Below, piece after piece: positions 21,901-34,745 of a DNA stretch of 64,000 nucleotides. The translations under genes were made by a program, and so were the position numbers. The notes beneath the pieces are model-generated. The model searched no databases. It was given only the letters and a program-made list of their open reading frames with translations, and was not told where the DNA came from. Position 1 is the stretch's first letter. The number at the start of each line of letters is the position of its first letter. Where the stretch lies: contig CM051034.1 in NCBI GenBank assembly GCA_027627225.1, forward strand, positions 47,704,881 through 47,768,880. The letters are read 5' to 3'. This stretch comes from Congeria kusceri. Taxonomy: Eukaryota > Mollusca > Bivalvia > Myida > Dreissenidae.

Positions 21901-24900
21901 ACTTTCAGTTTCCGTTCGCGCTAAAAATATGTTGTCAAAGATGGTTTCAGTATGTACATATTTGTCTTAAATTTTTTTTCGTATCTGTCTTCCATCAAAA
22001 ACCTTCTTAAACAATTCGTACTAAGTTTATTTATGACATACATTTATATTTGTCATAAAACAAATACTAGTTTCGAGGATAACGGCTTTAATTAAAAATA
22101 GAAAACATACTTCAAACGTTTCCTCCCAAACCACTCCAATTCACAACTGTTTCTTTCCTTACGTTTCTTATGTGTTTGCAATTCAATCATTTGACTAAAA
22201 CAAAACGACCTCGTATAAATTTAAATAGTAATGGAAGCAGGCAATAAATCAGTCATATTGTGTCCTTATCGTGTCATGCTTTATGGTGGGTTTATGGCAA
22301 ATGGGGAAACATGCAGGGCTGGTCTGATATCAGAACGGATAAAAATACTGATAAAACAAACACATAACCATCTTTGTATGCAGGATGCAATATCACTGTT
22401 TATTAGAATTAGTTTAATGTAGCAATAATCACCTGTAGCACGGAACGTGCTAAAATACATTTGCTACTTTCCATAATTTAGAAACCAAATTACATACATT
22501 TTTATAAAATTGTAAACATATGAAACGCACAATTGGATTTTAAAAAACTGTCCGAACATAACACAAATTACCGGTTAAACGGTAAATATTTAATGAACGA
22601 AGCATTATGTTCATTTTATGACGTTAACTGTCTTTACACTTTTGCCATCACAAAACCAAGTTCAACAACTGATTTACGAGGATTTGAAACACAATTTCAA
22701 ATATGGCTTTATGCCGTTCAATTCATAATGAACAAAGCAAACACAATGTTTCTATGAATCCAAGGATGTAAGTATTGTAACGCTTGAAAATAACAAATAA
22801 CTTTAGAGTTGTTTGTGCCGCTTATTTCACGGCTTCGATCCCTTTAATTCCATGTTTGTCCTTTAAACTCACAAGCGTCATTATTACGACATGTGAATTA
22901 ATATAACCTGTTAACTGTTCGTATCACGTAAAAGAACAGACTGCAATTTTGACCCGGCTATAATGGCAAATGTCTCTATTCATTGTTAATCAACTATATT
23001 CTGAATTGACTTTATACGTGCGCATATTGGAAAAAGCCTACGATTTTTCTCACGCAAGAAAAACACTACAACAAAACAGTTTATTTCGTGTGAAATTACA
23101 AATCTGCGCGCAGGTATATGTGGTCATTGGCATTTATAATAACAATCGTCCACTTTTCTTGTCTTTCAATTGTACCATTTATTGGTTATTCACACATTGC
23201 AAACGCACGAATGATGCCAGTCTCTGTAGTAGTCCATGTTTTGTTGTTTGTGTCCGTTTCGAATGCAAAGACTCTTAATAATGCCAGACTCGTTATTAGT
23301 CCGAGTTTTTTTTTGGTGCTTTGAGGCTTATATAATGTGTTATAACGGCTATTGGTTACGTATCCTTAATAAAAGGGATTGAGATTTTAAATAACAATTA
23401 TTCTACTGGTGGGGCAGATGCAGCTAGGGTTATCGGCCAGATTCGTTGTCTGATACTAATTGTTGGTTTTTAATGTTCATGGTTCTGTTGAAATGGATAT
23501 GCGACCGCACACGCACACTATGTATCTAATTTAAACTCGTGTGGGGATAACGCGACTAACGGATGAGATAAAGGATAAATGTATTTGGGTCTGTGTCTAG
23601 CTAGAAAACATGTATTTAACCGTAGTGCTATACTGAACAGTCTGATACGTGCTTAAACAGTTTAAAACGTAATCAATATATGAATTTCAACCTCTATATT
23701 AAAAGTTTATTTGTAGCAACAGTTTTCAGAGGTCCATATTTCACACACTAACAATACCTACAGCTGCTTACAGGGAAACGGGCATTATGGCAAATTACTC
23801 ACTTCAATTATTTTGGAAGCAAACTGGCGAATAAATGCTCTTTCTAATTTACAAATGAATAGCCGAATTCAGGAAATGATGACGAAAACACGATCCCGTG
23901 TAATTTTGGCATGCAGACAGTTGCCGTATATTAATCAATCACTTTTCGATTAAATTGATTATGCATGCGGTGCAAAAACAACACCAAGCAAAGCATTGAC
24001 AGACTCTGTAATTATCCGAGACCGAGATGTTTTTCACAGTTCCGATTTTTGTGTGTAGATGTGAGTATGTGTGTGTTTAGCACCGTTTTGATTGAACGGT
24101 ATTGAGAAATGTCGAATGTCGGAGCCCCCTTGCACCTTTGTTGATGCTGAATATGACATGTCTGTCGAGTATATTAAAGAGTGGTTGGGCTATGTAAACA
24201 AACAGACAGCATTTAAAGGAGAATCGTATATCGGTTCTTAAAGTGGAGTATTTTCTGATACGAAAGCGAGCGTATGTTTTATCAGTTATACACCTGCTTA
24301 TCTAACCAAGTAAAAATGAAAGATCGGACGTAAGGACGAACAGAGATAGAGGGAGACACTTAATGACAAAGTCGATGTGCACTCTTATCGGTCAGGCAGA
24401 CGGACGGTGAGACGGTTCTGAAACTACGTTAATTATATTGAAATAAATTTCTTTCGACATTACGTGTCATATTTCGATGCACGATTCATCGAAACGTTGT
24501 TTGTAATATGATGCAAAATTAAAGGAAAATGATTGTGTATAAAATATATATGCTGTTAATACTACGTTATAAATAAATAAAAACGATACAAAGTCGATGT
24601 TTTTTCTTTTGTTGTTTAATAAATCATATGACGGAAGAGATTCTTTAATAATTTCCTGGCACAGTCATATAGTAACATACTTTCATACAGAGTTTACTTC
24701 AATCCCTTTTGATTATTACATTTCAAAAGCTAACATATGGTAATATATTAGATTCAATACATTAAAAGTACATTTGGGCATACACTTCGGAATGTTTTGA
24801 AACGAATTTGGCAAGATTTAATAAGCTAATTACTTCGACAATCGCCTGTTTGAATAACAGATCTGTCAATTGGATTTGCTGAGTTCTTGTTATTGTCTCG

Positions 24901-25083
24901 TTTTGATGCGCAACGTATAAAAATCGATAGTTTTGACATTTCGCCTTCACTGGGTAAAATTCTATATGAGATTAACAAGTTGATGGCACTCATGATATGG
25001 TAAGCCGCCTTTCTCCATGGGTAAATTGTAACATTTGTTTTCGATGATTCACGGCAAACAGAACACACTGAGGAAACGGAAAC
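18950..25083. repeat. Segmental duplicon, copy Q1
   Basis: Two parts can be matched elsewhere. The first, 19.1-21.2 kb, aligns with Q2 (25.64-27.43 kb); shared landmarks are GTCATTTGTCAAA...CGCGTAG (19187 and 25657) and CATAAATAGTTTTCCATAAG (21075 and 27283). The second, 23.19-25.05 kb, aligns with Q3 (30.98-34.28 kb) through the blocks at 23430/31830, 23900/32800, 24200/33090 and 24690/33920. A P-like insert (about 21.24-21.78 kb) lies between the two. Many short frames occur but none is preserved between copies. Confidence 0.7.
19905..20210 (+). repeat. Two-unit ~155 bp tandem duplication
   Basis: A block from CCATTTATCATAATACTT through CATTAACAATGGTCTTA (19908-20066) is followed by a diverged second copy from CCATTATCATAATACTTG through TTTTAACAATGGTCT (20069-20212). 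Q2 has only one version (from about 26315), so the duplication arose inside Q1. Confidence 0.7.
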
Positions 25084-25642
25084 TATGGCGCACCGTTTGG
25101 GTCAAAAGTACATATACGCCTGCTAGCTAAATATAGATGTAACTGTTGTCACAGTTTTATGACTGCAGTTATAAATTTGTAACCGCACTTACATTTATAA
25201 ATATAACTGCAGTAATCATTTATACCATCAGTTATAAAATATGGTAATCGTTATAAAATTACATTTTTCTGACCAAATGCTACACTTAAGCTCTAAATCT
25301 GTTCGGCGAATTAAATCACGTCCTATATAATGCCTTTCTGTCAAAATTGCATTTATTTATTTATGAATTTTTAAATTTAAAAAAAAAAATTAAGATACGT
25401 ATTTTATAAATAAATGAATCAGAAAACAAAAATGTAACTGCAGTTATAATTTTATGACAACTGTTATATTTTTTACTTTCGGTGCAAATTGTAACTGAAT
25501 TTATATCTGTAACTGTAACTGCTGTTACAATGTATGACTACAGTCATACATTTGTAACTGCGGTTACAATTCTATAACAACAGTTACATCTATAGTTAGC
25601 TGCCGTGCATATAAGTACTTTTGACCCAAAGGGAACGCCATA
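25084..25642. mobile_element. 559 bp non-autonomous element with long terminal inverted repeats
   Basis: The left end reads TATGGCG then TTTGGGTCAAAAGTA, continuing with CATATACGCC and TATAGATGTAACTGTTGT. The right end is the reverse complement with few mismatches, giving terminal inverted repeats of roughly 70 bp. Both ends abut GGAAAC (25078-25083 and 25643-25648). Sister copy Q1 has a single CGGAAACACC (around 19165) with nothing inserted, so GGAAAC is a 6 bp target duplication. Inside are many TGTAACTG/CAGTTACA motifs in both orientations, allowing multi-arm folding. No coding capacity. It is a MITE-type DNA element; I do not assign a superfamily. Confidence 0.9.
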
Positions 25643-27400
25643 GGAAACACCGGCCGTCATTTGTCAAAATCCGCGTAGATGATGCCTGAACAGGTCGATG
25701 TCTAATCAGTAACGCTGCATTATTAGTTGGCAGTTTCATTCCTCGAATAAGCAATGTTTGCTTTGATCTTAGCAGTGTATGCACATTTTCTAGGTGCTCA
25801 TTGACATCTTATTGTGTATATTAGCTGCTTCGAGATGCGTACCAACCATTTGATTACATTCACATGGGGAAAAACTGATCTATTCAAATATACGCGTGGT
25901 TCATATAAAACAAACGGTATGAATATGTGTTTAGGAAATTATTCTTAAAAGCATTCCTAATGAATGCCTAAGTATCAGATTAGTACGTTCGATTAACCAA
26001 CGTCACATTATTGCATTTTACCGATGATTAAGCTCCATTTCAATATATTACAATTAATTTTTTGCAAACGTATGGTAAATAACAGTTTTAGCGAAAGACT
26101 TACATACTTTGTTCGCCACTGACAACTTAAGCCGTACTCAGTTGCTGTTAAAGTTATTTAAATGTCACTTTATTTGTTTGTTATCTATTATAACTGTCGA
26201 TTGAATATTGCAATTGTATTACTAACGGTATTAACTTGGCAGTTTTACCGTTTCTGAAACAATGCAATGATATGTCGTACATGCATATCATGCAAATGCA
26301 CATAGCATTGCGTCTTCCATTATCATAATTCTTTGCATGTTACTGATACTCGTTTGTGATGTAAAGCGTATATTTGATATTTATCATATCTGTTCCAAAC
26401 ATACTGTCTGATCTACAATATTCTTATTGAGATAGATCAACAATTGTCTGACTGGTCCTATCTCGAACTAAGTCTCTGTCGGAGTATACATATCTGTTTG
26501 ATATGATACAAAATATGCCTAGATTTGCTTCTGAAAACGTTGCTTCTACCTGACATGCATTGCGTTTATACAAAACAGATACATCCGCACTGATATGTAC
26601 CACACGCTTTGCCCATTCTGTTTTGCTATATTTTGTGTGCTTAAAGTGAGGAAGAAAAAAGTTTAATTTTGCTGTCAGCGTCTGACTAACTCCACGAATC
26701 ACATTGCACTCATTACTGTATGCACTCACTGTTAATACTTGCCAACTGCACCGATTGTAATATACTATAGTTTCTAAAATAATGAAACGTTCCCGGTACA
26801 CTTATTCTTAACACGACACGGCAGCTGGAACATAATGTGAACACTAATTTTCTGTATTATATTCCATTTAAAAGGGCGTGACAATTATTTACGCAGAAAC
26901 GTAATTATCATAAAATGTATTTAATGTGCGCCTCAATAACTACACATGTCAATTTTGATGTATTCGTGTAATTTAAGCTCAAACTTTCGTAATATAAACG
27001 TCTTTTGGCTTGTTGTTCGCACGCAAGGGCTTCAAAAAACATCCCGAAAAAAGATCATTCAAAAGAGACTTCGCGGCTTGTAATTGTTTCTATGTTTCTA
27101 TGAAAATGAATATGAATACATGTAATTCATTTTCCACCTGCATTATAAATGTGAATATGTACCCTTTCATTGGAAGTTAATGATGCCATACTATGTATTT
27201 ACTGTGGGGAGAACGCACATAAATATATCATCCAGAGTATTCCGTAACCAAACGTAATGTGAAGAGCAAACGGATCAGAACTCATAAATAGTTTTCCATA
27301 AGTACCCTTCATCGTCCGTGTGTGTGTGTCTTTGCATCAGACAAAACGCTTTCAAAGAAGCAAAGCGTAAGTCATTTTAATGTACAACTCTTCGGAACAT
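25643..27400. repeat. Segmental duplicon, copy Q2
   Basis: Continues the Q alignment after the inverted-repeat element, parallel to 19.17-21.18 kb. It joins a P-type start near 27.4 kb. A 125-codon minus-strand frame (26424-26801) was tested against Q1, where the homologous frame has several stops, so it is not called as a gene. No other feature is seen. Confidence 0.65.
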
Positions 27401-28351
27401 ATATATTAAGAACATAATTAGAATGCAATTGCAGTAAAATAACAATCATTCGTAGTTCTGACCAAAAGACCTTTGCTCATGTTCCGAACATCCGGCAGAT
27501 GTTCCCGGATGCAGCAGCAATGTTTGTATTAACACATCAAAAAGAACAATTGTGTTTGAATTCACGACAATAAGCATCATAACATACGGACAATCTGGCT
27601 GTATTACTTCTGAATGAACCGAAAACGAGTTAATTAGTTTTAAGTTTGAGACTGTTTAAGGATCGGAAACGAGTCTGGTTTGCTTCTGCAATGAACTTTT
27701 AAATGTGATCATTGCATTTTGACGGCATGTTTTACTGATGCTTCTAGTATGCGAAATCTTAAACGCTCTAACAAGCAGTGCATGTGTTTGTTACAGTTTA
27801 TGTATCATTTCAAGAACAAACAATTGATACAGCTCAATATGTTGAAGACAACTAACAGTTAATAAAAGCAGACACAAGAGACACAAATGTATTAGGCGTT
27901 TTACGAACTGTGTAACCACTTAAGGATCATTTGGAATATTGCTGGCTTTTGAAGAACTACACGATTTGGTAGTTCTTTAACCACATTTTGCTCCGAAAAC
28001 ATTCTAGTGTAACGTCTGCAAGGCATTTGAGACATTAAATAAATTACATTATAATCTTGCTGCAGTACAGAAGACGGATATTTCTGTCAAAAAAAAATAA
28101 TTACCGTGAGCTTTTTAGCAATATGTTATTGTATGTCGCTTGCAAAAAAATAATTCATTTTTACTAAGACCGAATCAGAATCTCTCACGTTAATATAATA
28201 CCAAACAGAGAAGAAGGTAATTATGGCATGGCATTTGATTCAAACAAAAAAAAGGCAAATAATTCATAAGAGCATGATGTGAATATATATTACTTGCAGG
28301 CAAACGTCGGGAAATCAGTTCTTAAATCGAATAGTTAACGTTTACATTCTG

Positions 28352-28570
28352 ATGACCCCATGTAAGATGAACTCCGACTGTACCGCGTTGAAACTAGTGT
28401 TATGCATCGTCACGTTATTTAATTGTTCTTGTGTGTCACAGATAGTGCCAAACAATACTTCTCTGCATTATATGTATACTCAGTTGCGAGATAGGACATT
28501 GCAGAAGATTACTTTATTCGTGAATTTATGTACAAAGACGGTATACGAATACCTTGCGTCCAAACAATGA
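28352..28570 (+). other. Possible 72-codon ORF, secreted-peptide-like, unknown
   Basis: A 72-codon frame. Residues 12-32 are hydrophobic with several Cys and could act as a signal peptide, and the remainder contains an N-x-T site. The first part stays in frame with the ORF at 13605 in P2 (TALK...VT...), but similarity falls off downstream. The P1 equivalent lies next to the 49 bp array and is not preserved. There is no recognisable family and it may be chance. Confidence 0.2.
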
Positions 28571-29556
28571 CAAACTAATAAGATACATGCTTGGCAAGAG
28601 ATTAATTATATGGGTATAATTATAATTCTGCTTAACCAAACAATGCATTTTAACCTTATCCTGAATATCAGATAATTTTTGGCATAAACACTGAGCAATT
28701 GTGTGTCAAGGTCAGATAGGTTTGACTTGTTACACTGTGGTTTTAATTCTGCTGTTGTTTGTTTTCGTAGTTCTCTACTTAGGTCATTTTTAATGCTAAA
28801 ACAATATTTTCACAGAAACCTGTTAAATGCTTGAAACCCAGTACAATTTTTCATAATTAATTACCAATTCATCATGTATTACGTATTGTCATTTACATTA
28901 TGTATTAAACAACCGATCATGCAAAGGAAGTTTCCATCAACATTATATTGGCTCCTAGCATTAAATTATTCAACAAGGCATTATTCAATTTTGCCTTTCG
29001 TCAAAAATACATCTCTTTGTTACACTTGGTCTTTAGTTTAGAATTGTATTTATTTACAACTGGTCTTGCTTAGAGTGCATACAATTAGGACTTACATGCA
29101 TATAACAATAAACCAATTTAAAGGGTCAATACGATATTTCGTTATTCATTCCATTGTCGTGAACAATAAGGCTCTATGGTTTGTTCAGAGACAACGCCTT
29201 GCTAATCACATTGTGGGTTTAATGACATCAATTCAGAGTCACCTTTTAATTAACTACTTCTGACAATCAGTTTGCCGCCGCTGTAATGATGTACATTGCC
29301 AGATTAATCACTGTACAGCATTCCGTATCTCTCTGTTTTCTTACTATCTGTCTTCCATTCTTCAATTCTTGAACATTGATTGCTCACAGGCGCTGTATGA
29401 CATGTTAATAGCTCTGCGTACATTGACGTACAAACACTAGTAGATGCTGATATAGAAAATAAATTATTGTACGGAGTTTGTTAATATTAGTATGTATTTG
29501 TCTTAAAAAGCCAAACGTGGGATTAATTGTTTTTGCTCAGAACAATTCCAGAGATC

Positions 29557-29634
29557 TTGGCTGGATTCGAACCACGGATCTCACGATCACAAAGTCAGCG
29601 TCCTACCACTAGACTACTGCCCCCATATTTTATT
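29557..29634 (-). mobile_element. tRNA-derived SINE head (degenerate)
   Basis: On the minus strand the sequence has an A box (TAGTCTAGTGG) and a perfect B box (GGTTCGAATCC) at the tRNA spacing. The anticodon arm does not pair properly, so this is not a functional tRNA gene. It sits in P3 only and is most likely a truncated tRNA-derived SINE. No body or target duplication was delimited. Confidence 0.65.
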
Positions 29635-30977
29635 ATTGCTCTCATTTACTTTAATTAGTAAAAATAATAATATATTACAGTTAAATGTGTGTGGGTAGTT
29701 AAATGATTTCAAAAGGTTAACTAAAATACTCGGTCAGGTATCAAGAAGCACGCTTGCAATATTGCGAAAATTTACTTCCATTAAGGTGTATTACATAATG
29801 TTAACAGTACAACGTCACTTGGAAACCATTTATAAAATTTAAATATTTTATAAAATTGGCTTCTTCGCTTGAACTGATAATGGACGGAATATGACCTCAA
29901 ATAAATCCATTAGGAACTCTAAGAAATGTAACAAGAAGACCGCAAGACAAGTCGTTTTATTATGGCTTTAAATTATAAGTATCAATAAGGCATGCATGCG
30001 ACTTGCTATTTCTGGTTTTTCATCACTTGCATACTACTAGTAAGTTAAATAGATTTAACACAAACTGTGTTTTATTATTTTCATCAAACATGTAATATTT
30101 CTATAAACAAGCAGGAATAAAGTCGTTGTTACCGTATTTCCATAATACTAAAGCAAATAAAGGCAACAAGAGTAGCAACGAGAAAGCTACTGGTTAGGTT
30201 GAGTTAGCGTTTAAATGACAACATCTAAATTGCCCATTAAAAAGAAAACCAGGAGAAACTAGACATTATATAAGTAACTGCTAACAACACAGTTAGTCTT
30301 TTCACACGTTAAACTTCAAAATAAAATAATTGGCCCTTTATTTATTTAATATTAAAACGTTTAAAATTTTCATTTAATGGGACATTTTGGGGTATCTTAA
30401 AAACTCTATTCAAATTAATATTTACATTCGTAATATCATCAACAAAATTTATTCAGCTAAATTTATTCCATGAAATCAGTTTGGCCCTAATTATACCAAA
30501 ACACAAAGTTTAATCGACAATTAAAAATAAGAAATACAAAAAAAAACACATCCAAAAACTGAAATCTTTCAAGATTCAGCACTGCATTCAAAAGCGTTAA
30601 TCCCGTCAACCGCTTATCCAATTTAAGTCAGATTAAAACTATGATGTGTGTAATATACTACATATTACCAATTTTCCTGCTAATTGAAGCTAGTAGAATT
30701 TAATGAGTTACAATATTTTAGGTATTCCGAGAAGTACCGTTTTGTTCCGTTTCAAACACTTAATTTGACGTAACTTCTGTTTTATTGCTGTCATTCGTTT
30801 GTATTTAGTTAAATTAATAAGATTTTGATATCAAATGATACATATTTATACGACCTTTAATTTGATGTAACACTTGATATATTTATTGTCGCAGATTAAA
30901 ATTATAGGACGCAACGAATGCAAATTTTTCCAAATGTACGCCATCTTTTGACGTTACGACTAAATATTATAAAGACA

Positions 30978-31650
30978 GTTTCGTAATTAGTCCACGTTTT
31001 GTGGTTTCTATCTGTTTCAAATGCATATGCTCCTAACAATGCCAGATTTGTTACTAGTCGAAGTTTTGTAGTTTCTGTCTGTTTCGAATGCACAGGCTCC
31101 TAATAATGCCAGATTCGTTGCTAGTCAAAGTTTTGTAGTTTTTGTCTGTTTCGAATGCACAGGCTCCTAATAATGCCAGATTCGTTACGTGTCCAAGTTT
31201 TGTAGTTTCTGTCTGTGTCGAATGCACAGGCTCCTAATAATGCCAGATTCGTTGCTAGTCAAAGTTTTGTAGTTTCTGTCTGTTCGGAATGCACAGGCTC
31301 CTAATAATGCCAGATTCGTTACTTGTCCAAGTTTTGTAGTTTCTGTCTGTTTCGAATGCACAGGCTCCTAATCATGCCAGATTCGTTACTTGTCCAAGTT
31401 TTGTAGTTTCTGTCTGTGTCGAATGCAAAGGCTCCTAATAATGCCAGATTCGTTACTTGTCCAAGTTTTGTAGTTTCTGCCTGTGTTGAATGCACAGGCT
31501 CCTAATAATGCCAGATTCGTTGCTAGTCAAAGTTTTGTAGTTTCTGTCTGTTTCGAATGCACAGGCTCCTAATAATGCCAGATTCGTTACTTGTCCAAGT
31601 TTTGTAGTTTCTGTATGTTTCGAATGCACATGCTCCTAATAATGTCATTG
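30978..31650 (+). repeat. 67 bp minisatellite, about 10 units
   Basis: About ten 66-67 bp units built from GTTTTGTAGTTTCTGTCTG, TCGAATGCACAGGCTCC and TAATAATGCCAGATTCGTT. They alternate between GCTAGTCAAA and ACTTGTCCAA variants, hinting at a higher-order pattern. Q1 has only about 1.5-2 diverged units at 23190-23310, and the flanks after both arrays are paralogous (31680 and 23330). Confidence 0.92.
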
Positions 31651-34285
31651 TCGTTGTTAGTTTGTATTTGTTTTGTGTCTGTTCGTGTTTTATTATAATA
31701 TAAAATGAGTTAAAACGGCACCCGGTTACATATCCTCAATGAAGTACACTGGATTGCTAAATAGGCATTTTTCTACTTATGGTTAAGCTGGATTTCCATA
31801 GTATTTTACTTAGTCTCGTACATGTGGTTATCGTCCAGATTCCTTGTCTGATACTAATTATTGTTATGTGTCTTCAATGTTTCCTGGTTTTAGAAATAGT
31901 TCTAGTTCTGATGAAATGGTTCTTCGGCCGCACACGCTAAATATGTGTATAAATTGTACTCGTGTGAGGAGACCGTGCCTAACGGATTGGCTAAATGATA
32001 AATGCATTCAGGTCTGTGATTATGGAAATTGATAACCTAACACGCAAATATTTAACAGTTGTTTTCGATAAAACAGAAGTCTGTTACAGGTCTTTTGGCA
32101 ACAAACAGACTGAACGTGTGTCTATTTCTAAAATATCAAAATGCAATTGTATGCTGATGTCTCACAAACGTTGACATAAGTCAATATTTTAGTTAAAGAT
32201 TACGATCAAGAAATCATCGCTGGAACACAGTTGATGTTCTTATGTATCATTAGCATAATGGACTTTGGCATTAAAATTCCGTTGTATTGTTATTAATTCA
32301 AATGCAACTTTTTTTTCTATTACGAAAAGTATTCTTGCAATTGCATTGAACAACGCCTTACATGTTCATTTGCACACACATCAATATAATAATGAAGTAC
32401 GTATTATAAAAACTCAAAATGGCGACACATAGTATGACATCCTCATCGACATTGTTATGTAGTTCCCAACACGCATAAGTATTTCCTTAGAAAATAGAAA
32501 AAGGATTAATGTACTTTGTAAATGGAGGCATAAGATGAAATTATTGTTATAATAATTTAAGGGCAATACAATGGGGATCAATTCGTGTAGTTTAATGAAA
32601 TTGCAATTTTCACAAATCAGTGTTCAAACCTTGAGCCGAGCTGTACTTAATACCTAAGGTGAATGAAAAAGAGATTGACATTACAGAAAATGATTCATTT
32701 CAATTATTTCGGTGGCCAACTGGGGGATCAAATGCTCCTTTGAATTTACAAATAATGATCCAAGTTCAGGAAATGATGGTGAAAACAGAATATCGCCCAA
32801 TCTTGGCTTGCAGACAGTTGCCGTATATTCATCAATCACTTTGCGATTAAATTGATTATGCATACGGTGCAAAAAGAGTACCAAGCAAAGCATTGACATA
32901 CTCCGTATTATCCAATGTCGAGATGTTTTCCACAGTTCCTATGTTTGTGTGTTGGGGTGAGTATTTGTGCGCTAAGCGCCGTTTTGATTGGACAGTATTG
33001 ATAAATGTCGAATATCGGAGACCCAGCTCTGTTGTTGATGGTGGATATGTCATATATGTCGAGTATATCAAAGATTGTCCCGGATATGTAAACGAACTGA
33101 CAGCATTTAAAGAAGATAAATATCTCGCTTTTCACAGTGGATGATTTGCTGATACGAAAGCGAACTACCATACGCATGTTTTATCAGTTATACGCCTGTT
33201 AATCTTGCTTAGTTAAAATGAAGAATCGGAAGTGAAGAGGAACAGAGATAGGGGAGACACATACGGACAAAGATCGTCCGCATCGATATACAGTTATATG
33301 AGCCAGACAGACGGACGAATTTACTGTCTTGAAACGCATATCTAATCAAACCAATCGCATTGCAGTGAACAAGTATTGCAATTTCTGCATCCATGAGTAT
33401 ACATTATTCATAATGTACACCGAGATGTGGAACATTTAAGGAAAATATATAATAAATAAGCTTCTTCGCCTGAATCAATGATGGACGATAAATAACCCCA
33501 AATTAATCCATTAGAAACTCTAATAAATTTAAACGGAAAACCGTGAGGCAAGTCGTTTAATTTAGTGCCTAATATAATGACATGCTATTCTTGCAATAAA
33601 TAATAGATAAAGCCATAATTATATAAGGATATCGTAACGTCCTTTGTATGTTAGGTTTTTACAATTACACTGGAAACCTTCTTTTTTTTAATTGCATGTT
33701 GCATTTTGGAGCTCAATTTGCTCGAGTGGTGCTTTTTCCAATTTAGCAAAATCAAATGAAAATGAGCATTGCGTAAATTATTTAGAAAGTGTTTATATTA
33801 CATAAAAAATATTACATTAACATGGTCGAGTGTGCGTTATTATAATTGTGCAGATTTAAGCAGTACAACATAAGTATTCGTTGACCTATTTAATGGATTA
33901 AATAAATAACATACTTATCAATATAATTTACTCCGATTCCTTTTCATTAGCAAATTTCAAAAGCCAACATGCGGTAATATATTATATTCCATACATTTAA
34001 ATTGCATCTGGGAATATATTGGACAGTTTTGTATCGTATTTCGCAAAATTAATAAGCTAATTTCCCCCGACAATCTCTGGCTTGAATAACACATTTATCA
34101 AGCTGATTTGCTGAGTTGTTGTTATTGTTTCCTTTGCATGTGTAACGTTTTGAAAGTGATTGTAGGTTTTATAATTTCATGTCAATGGGTATAAATTTTC
34201 ATGGGTGTTTAATGTATTAAAATTGATAGGTTTGACAATCCGCCGTAAACGGGTAGAAACTTTCATGAGATAAACAAGTGGTTGC
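31651..34285. repeat. Segmental duplicon, copy Q3
   Basis: Parallel to 23.33-25.0 kb. Strong blocks include TTGTCTGATACTAATT (31843), GACAGTTGCCGTATATT (32813), GACAGCATTTAAAGAAG (33095), CTTCTTCGCCTGAATCAATG (33461) and TGATTTGCTGAGTTGTTGTT (34100). A plus-strand frame at 32893-33144 is partly shared with Q1, but Q1 has stops. No gene is called. Confidence 0.7.
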
Positions 34286-34467
34286 CAGTGGTGGTGGTGG
34301 CGATGATGATTACGATACTAAGGACATGGCAGTGTTATAACTTTAAGTGGTGGTGGTTGTGATGATGATAATGATGATAATTGTGATTGCGAATGTATAC
34401 GCTGCTTAAGATAAGGCGGTGATGCGGATGGTGGCGCGGATATTAGTTGTTGGGTTGGTAGAGTGAA

Positions 34468-34555
<88 letters not shown>

Positions 34556-34745
34556 GACTGTCTGTCTGTCTGTCCGTCCGTCCGTCCGTCCGTCCGTCCG
34601 TCCGTCCGTCCGTCTGTCTGTCTGTCTGTCTTCCCGACCGCCCACACGCCCGCCCGTCCGTCCGTCTATCCCACCCTCCGTCCTTTAGTCCGTTGGTTCG
34701 TCCGTACGTCTGTTCGTCTGACTGTCCGTGCGTTCGTCAGTCTGT
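34284..34745 (+). repeat. GTCT/GTCC tetranucleotide microsatellite
   Basis: After a small GGT/GAT-rich lead-in (34284-34380), an uninterrupted-looking (GTCT)n runs from 34468 to about 34553, then (GTCC)n at 34571-34611, a second short GTCT run and degenerate GTCY sequence to about 34745. Translated frames are low-complexity artefacts. Confidence 0.95.

Larger units (their letters stand above)
27400..30975. repeat. Segmental duplicon, copy P3
   Basis: P-type start landmark, then ACACATCAAAAAGAACAATT (27531), GTTTGTTACAGTTTATG (27787) and the uninterrupted LINE target region near 27860. Single units of the P1 minisatellites follow (28000, 28075, 28440), then the GGCATAAACACTGAGCA block (28680) and the CTTGCTAATCACATTG block (29197). 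The CTTCTTCGCTTG...AAGTCGTTT block lies at 29862-29960. From 30.0 to 30.97 kb the sequence is AT-rich and unmatched. Confidence 0.65.

Noticed and set aside
26424..26801. 125-codon minus-strand frame
   Set aside because: The homologous frame in Q1 (about 20200-20600) contains several stops, so there is no sign of coding constraint.
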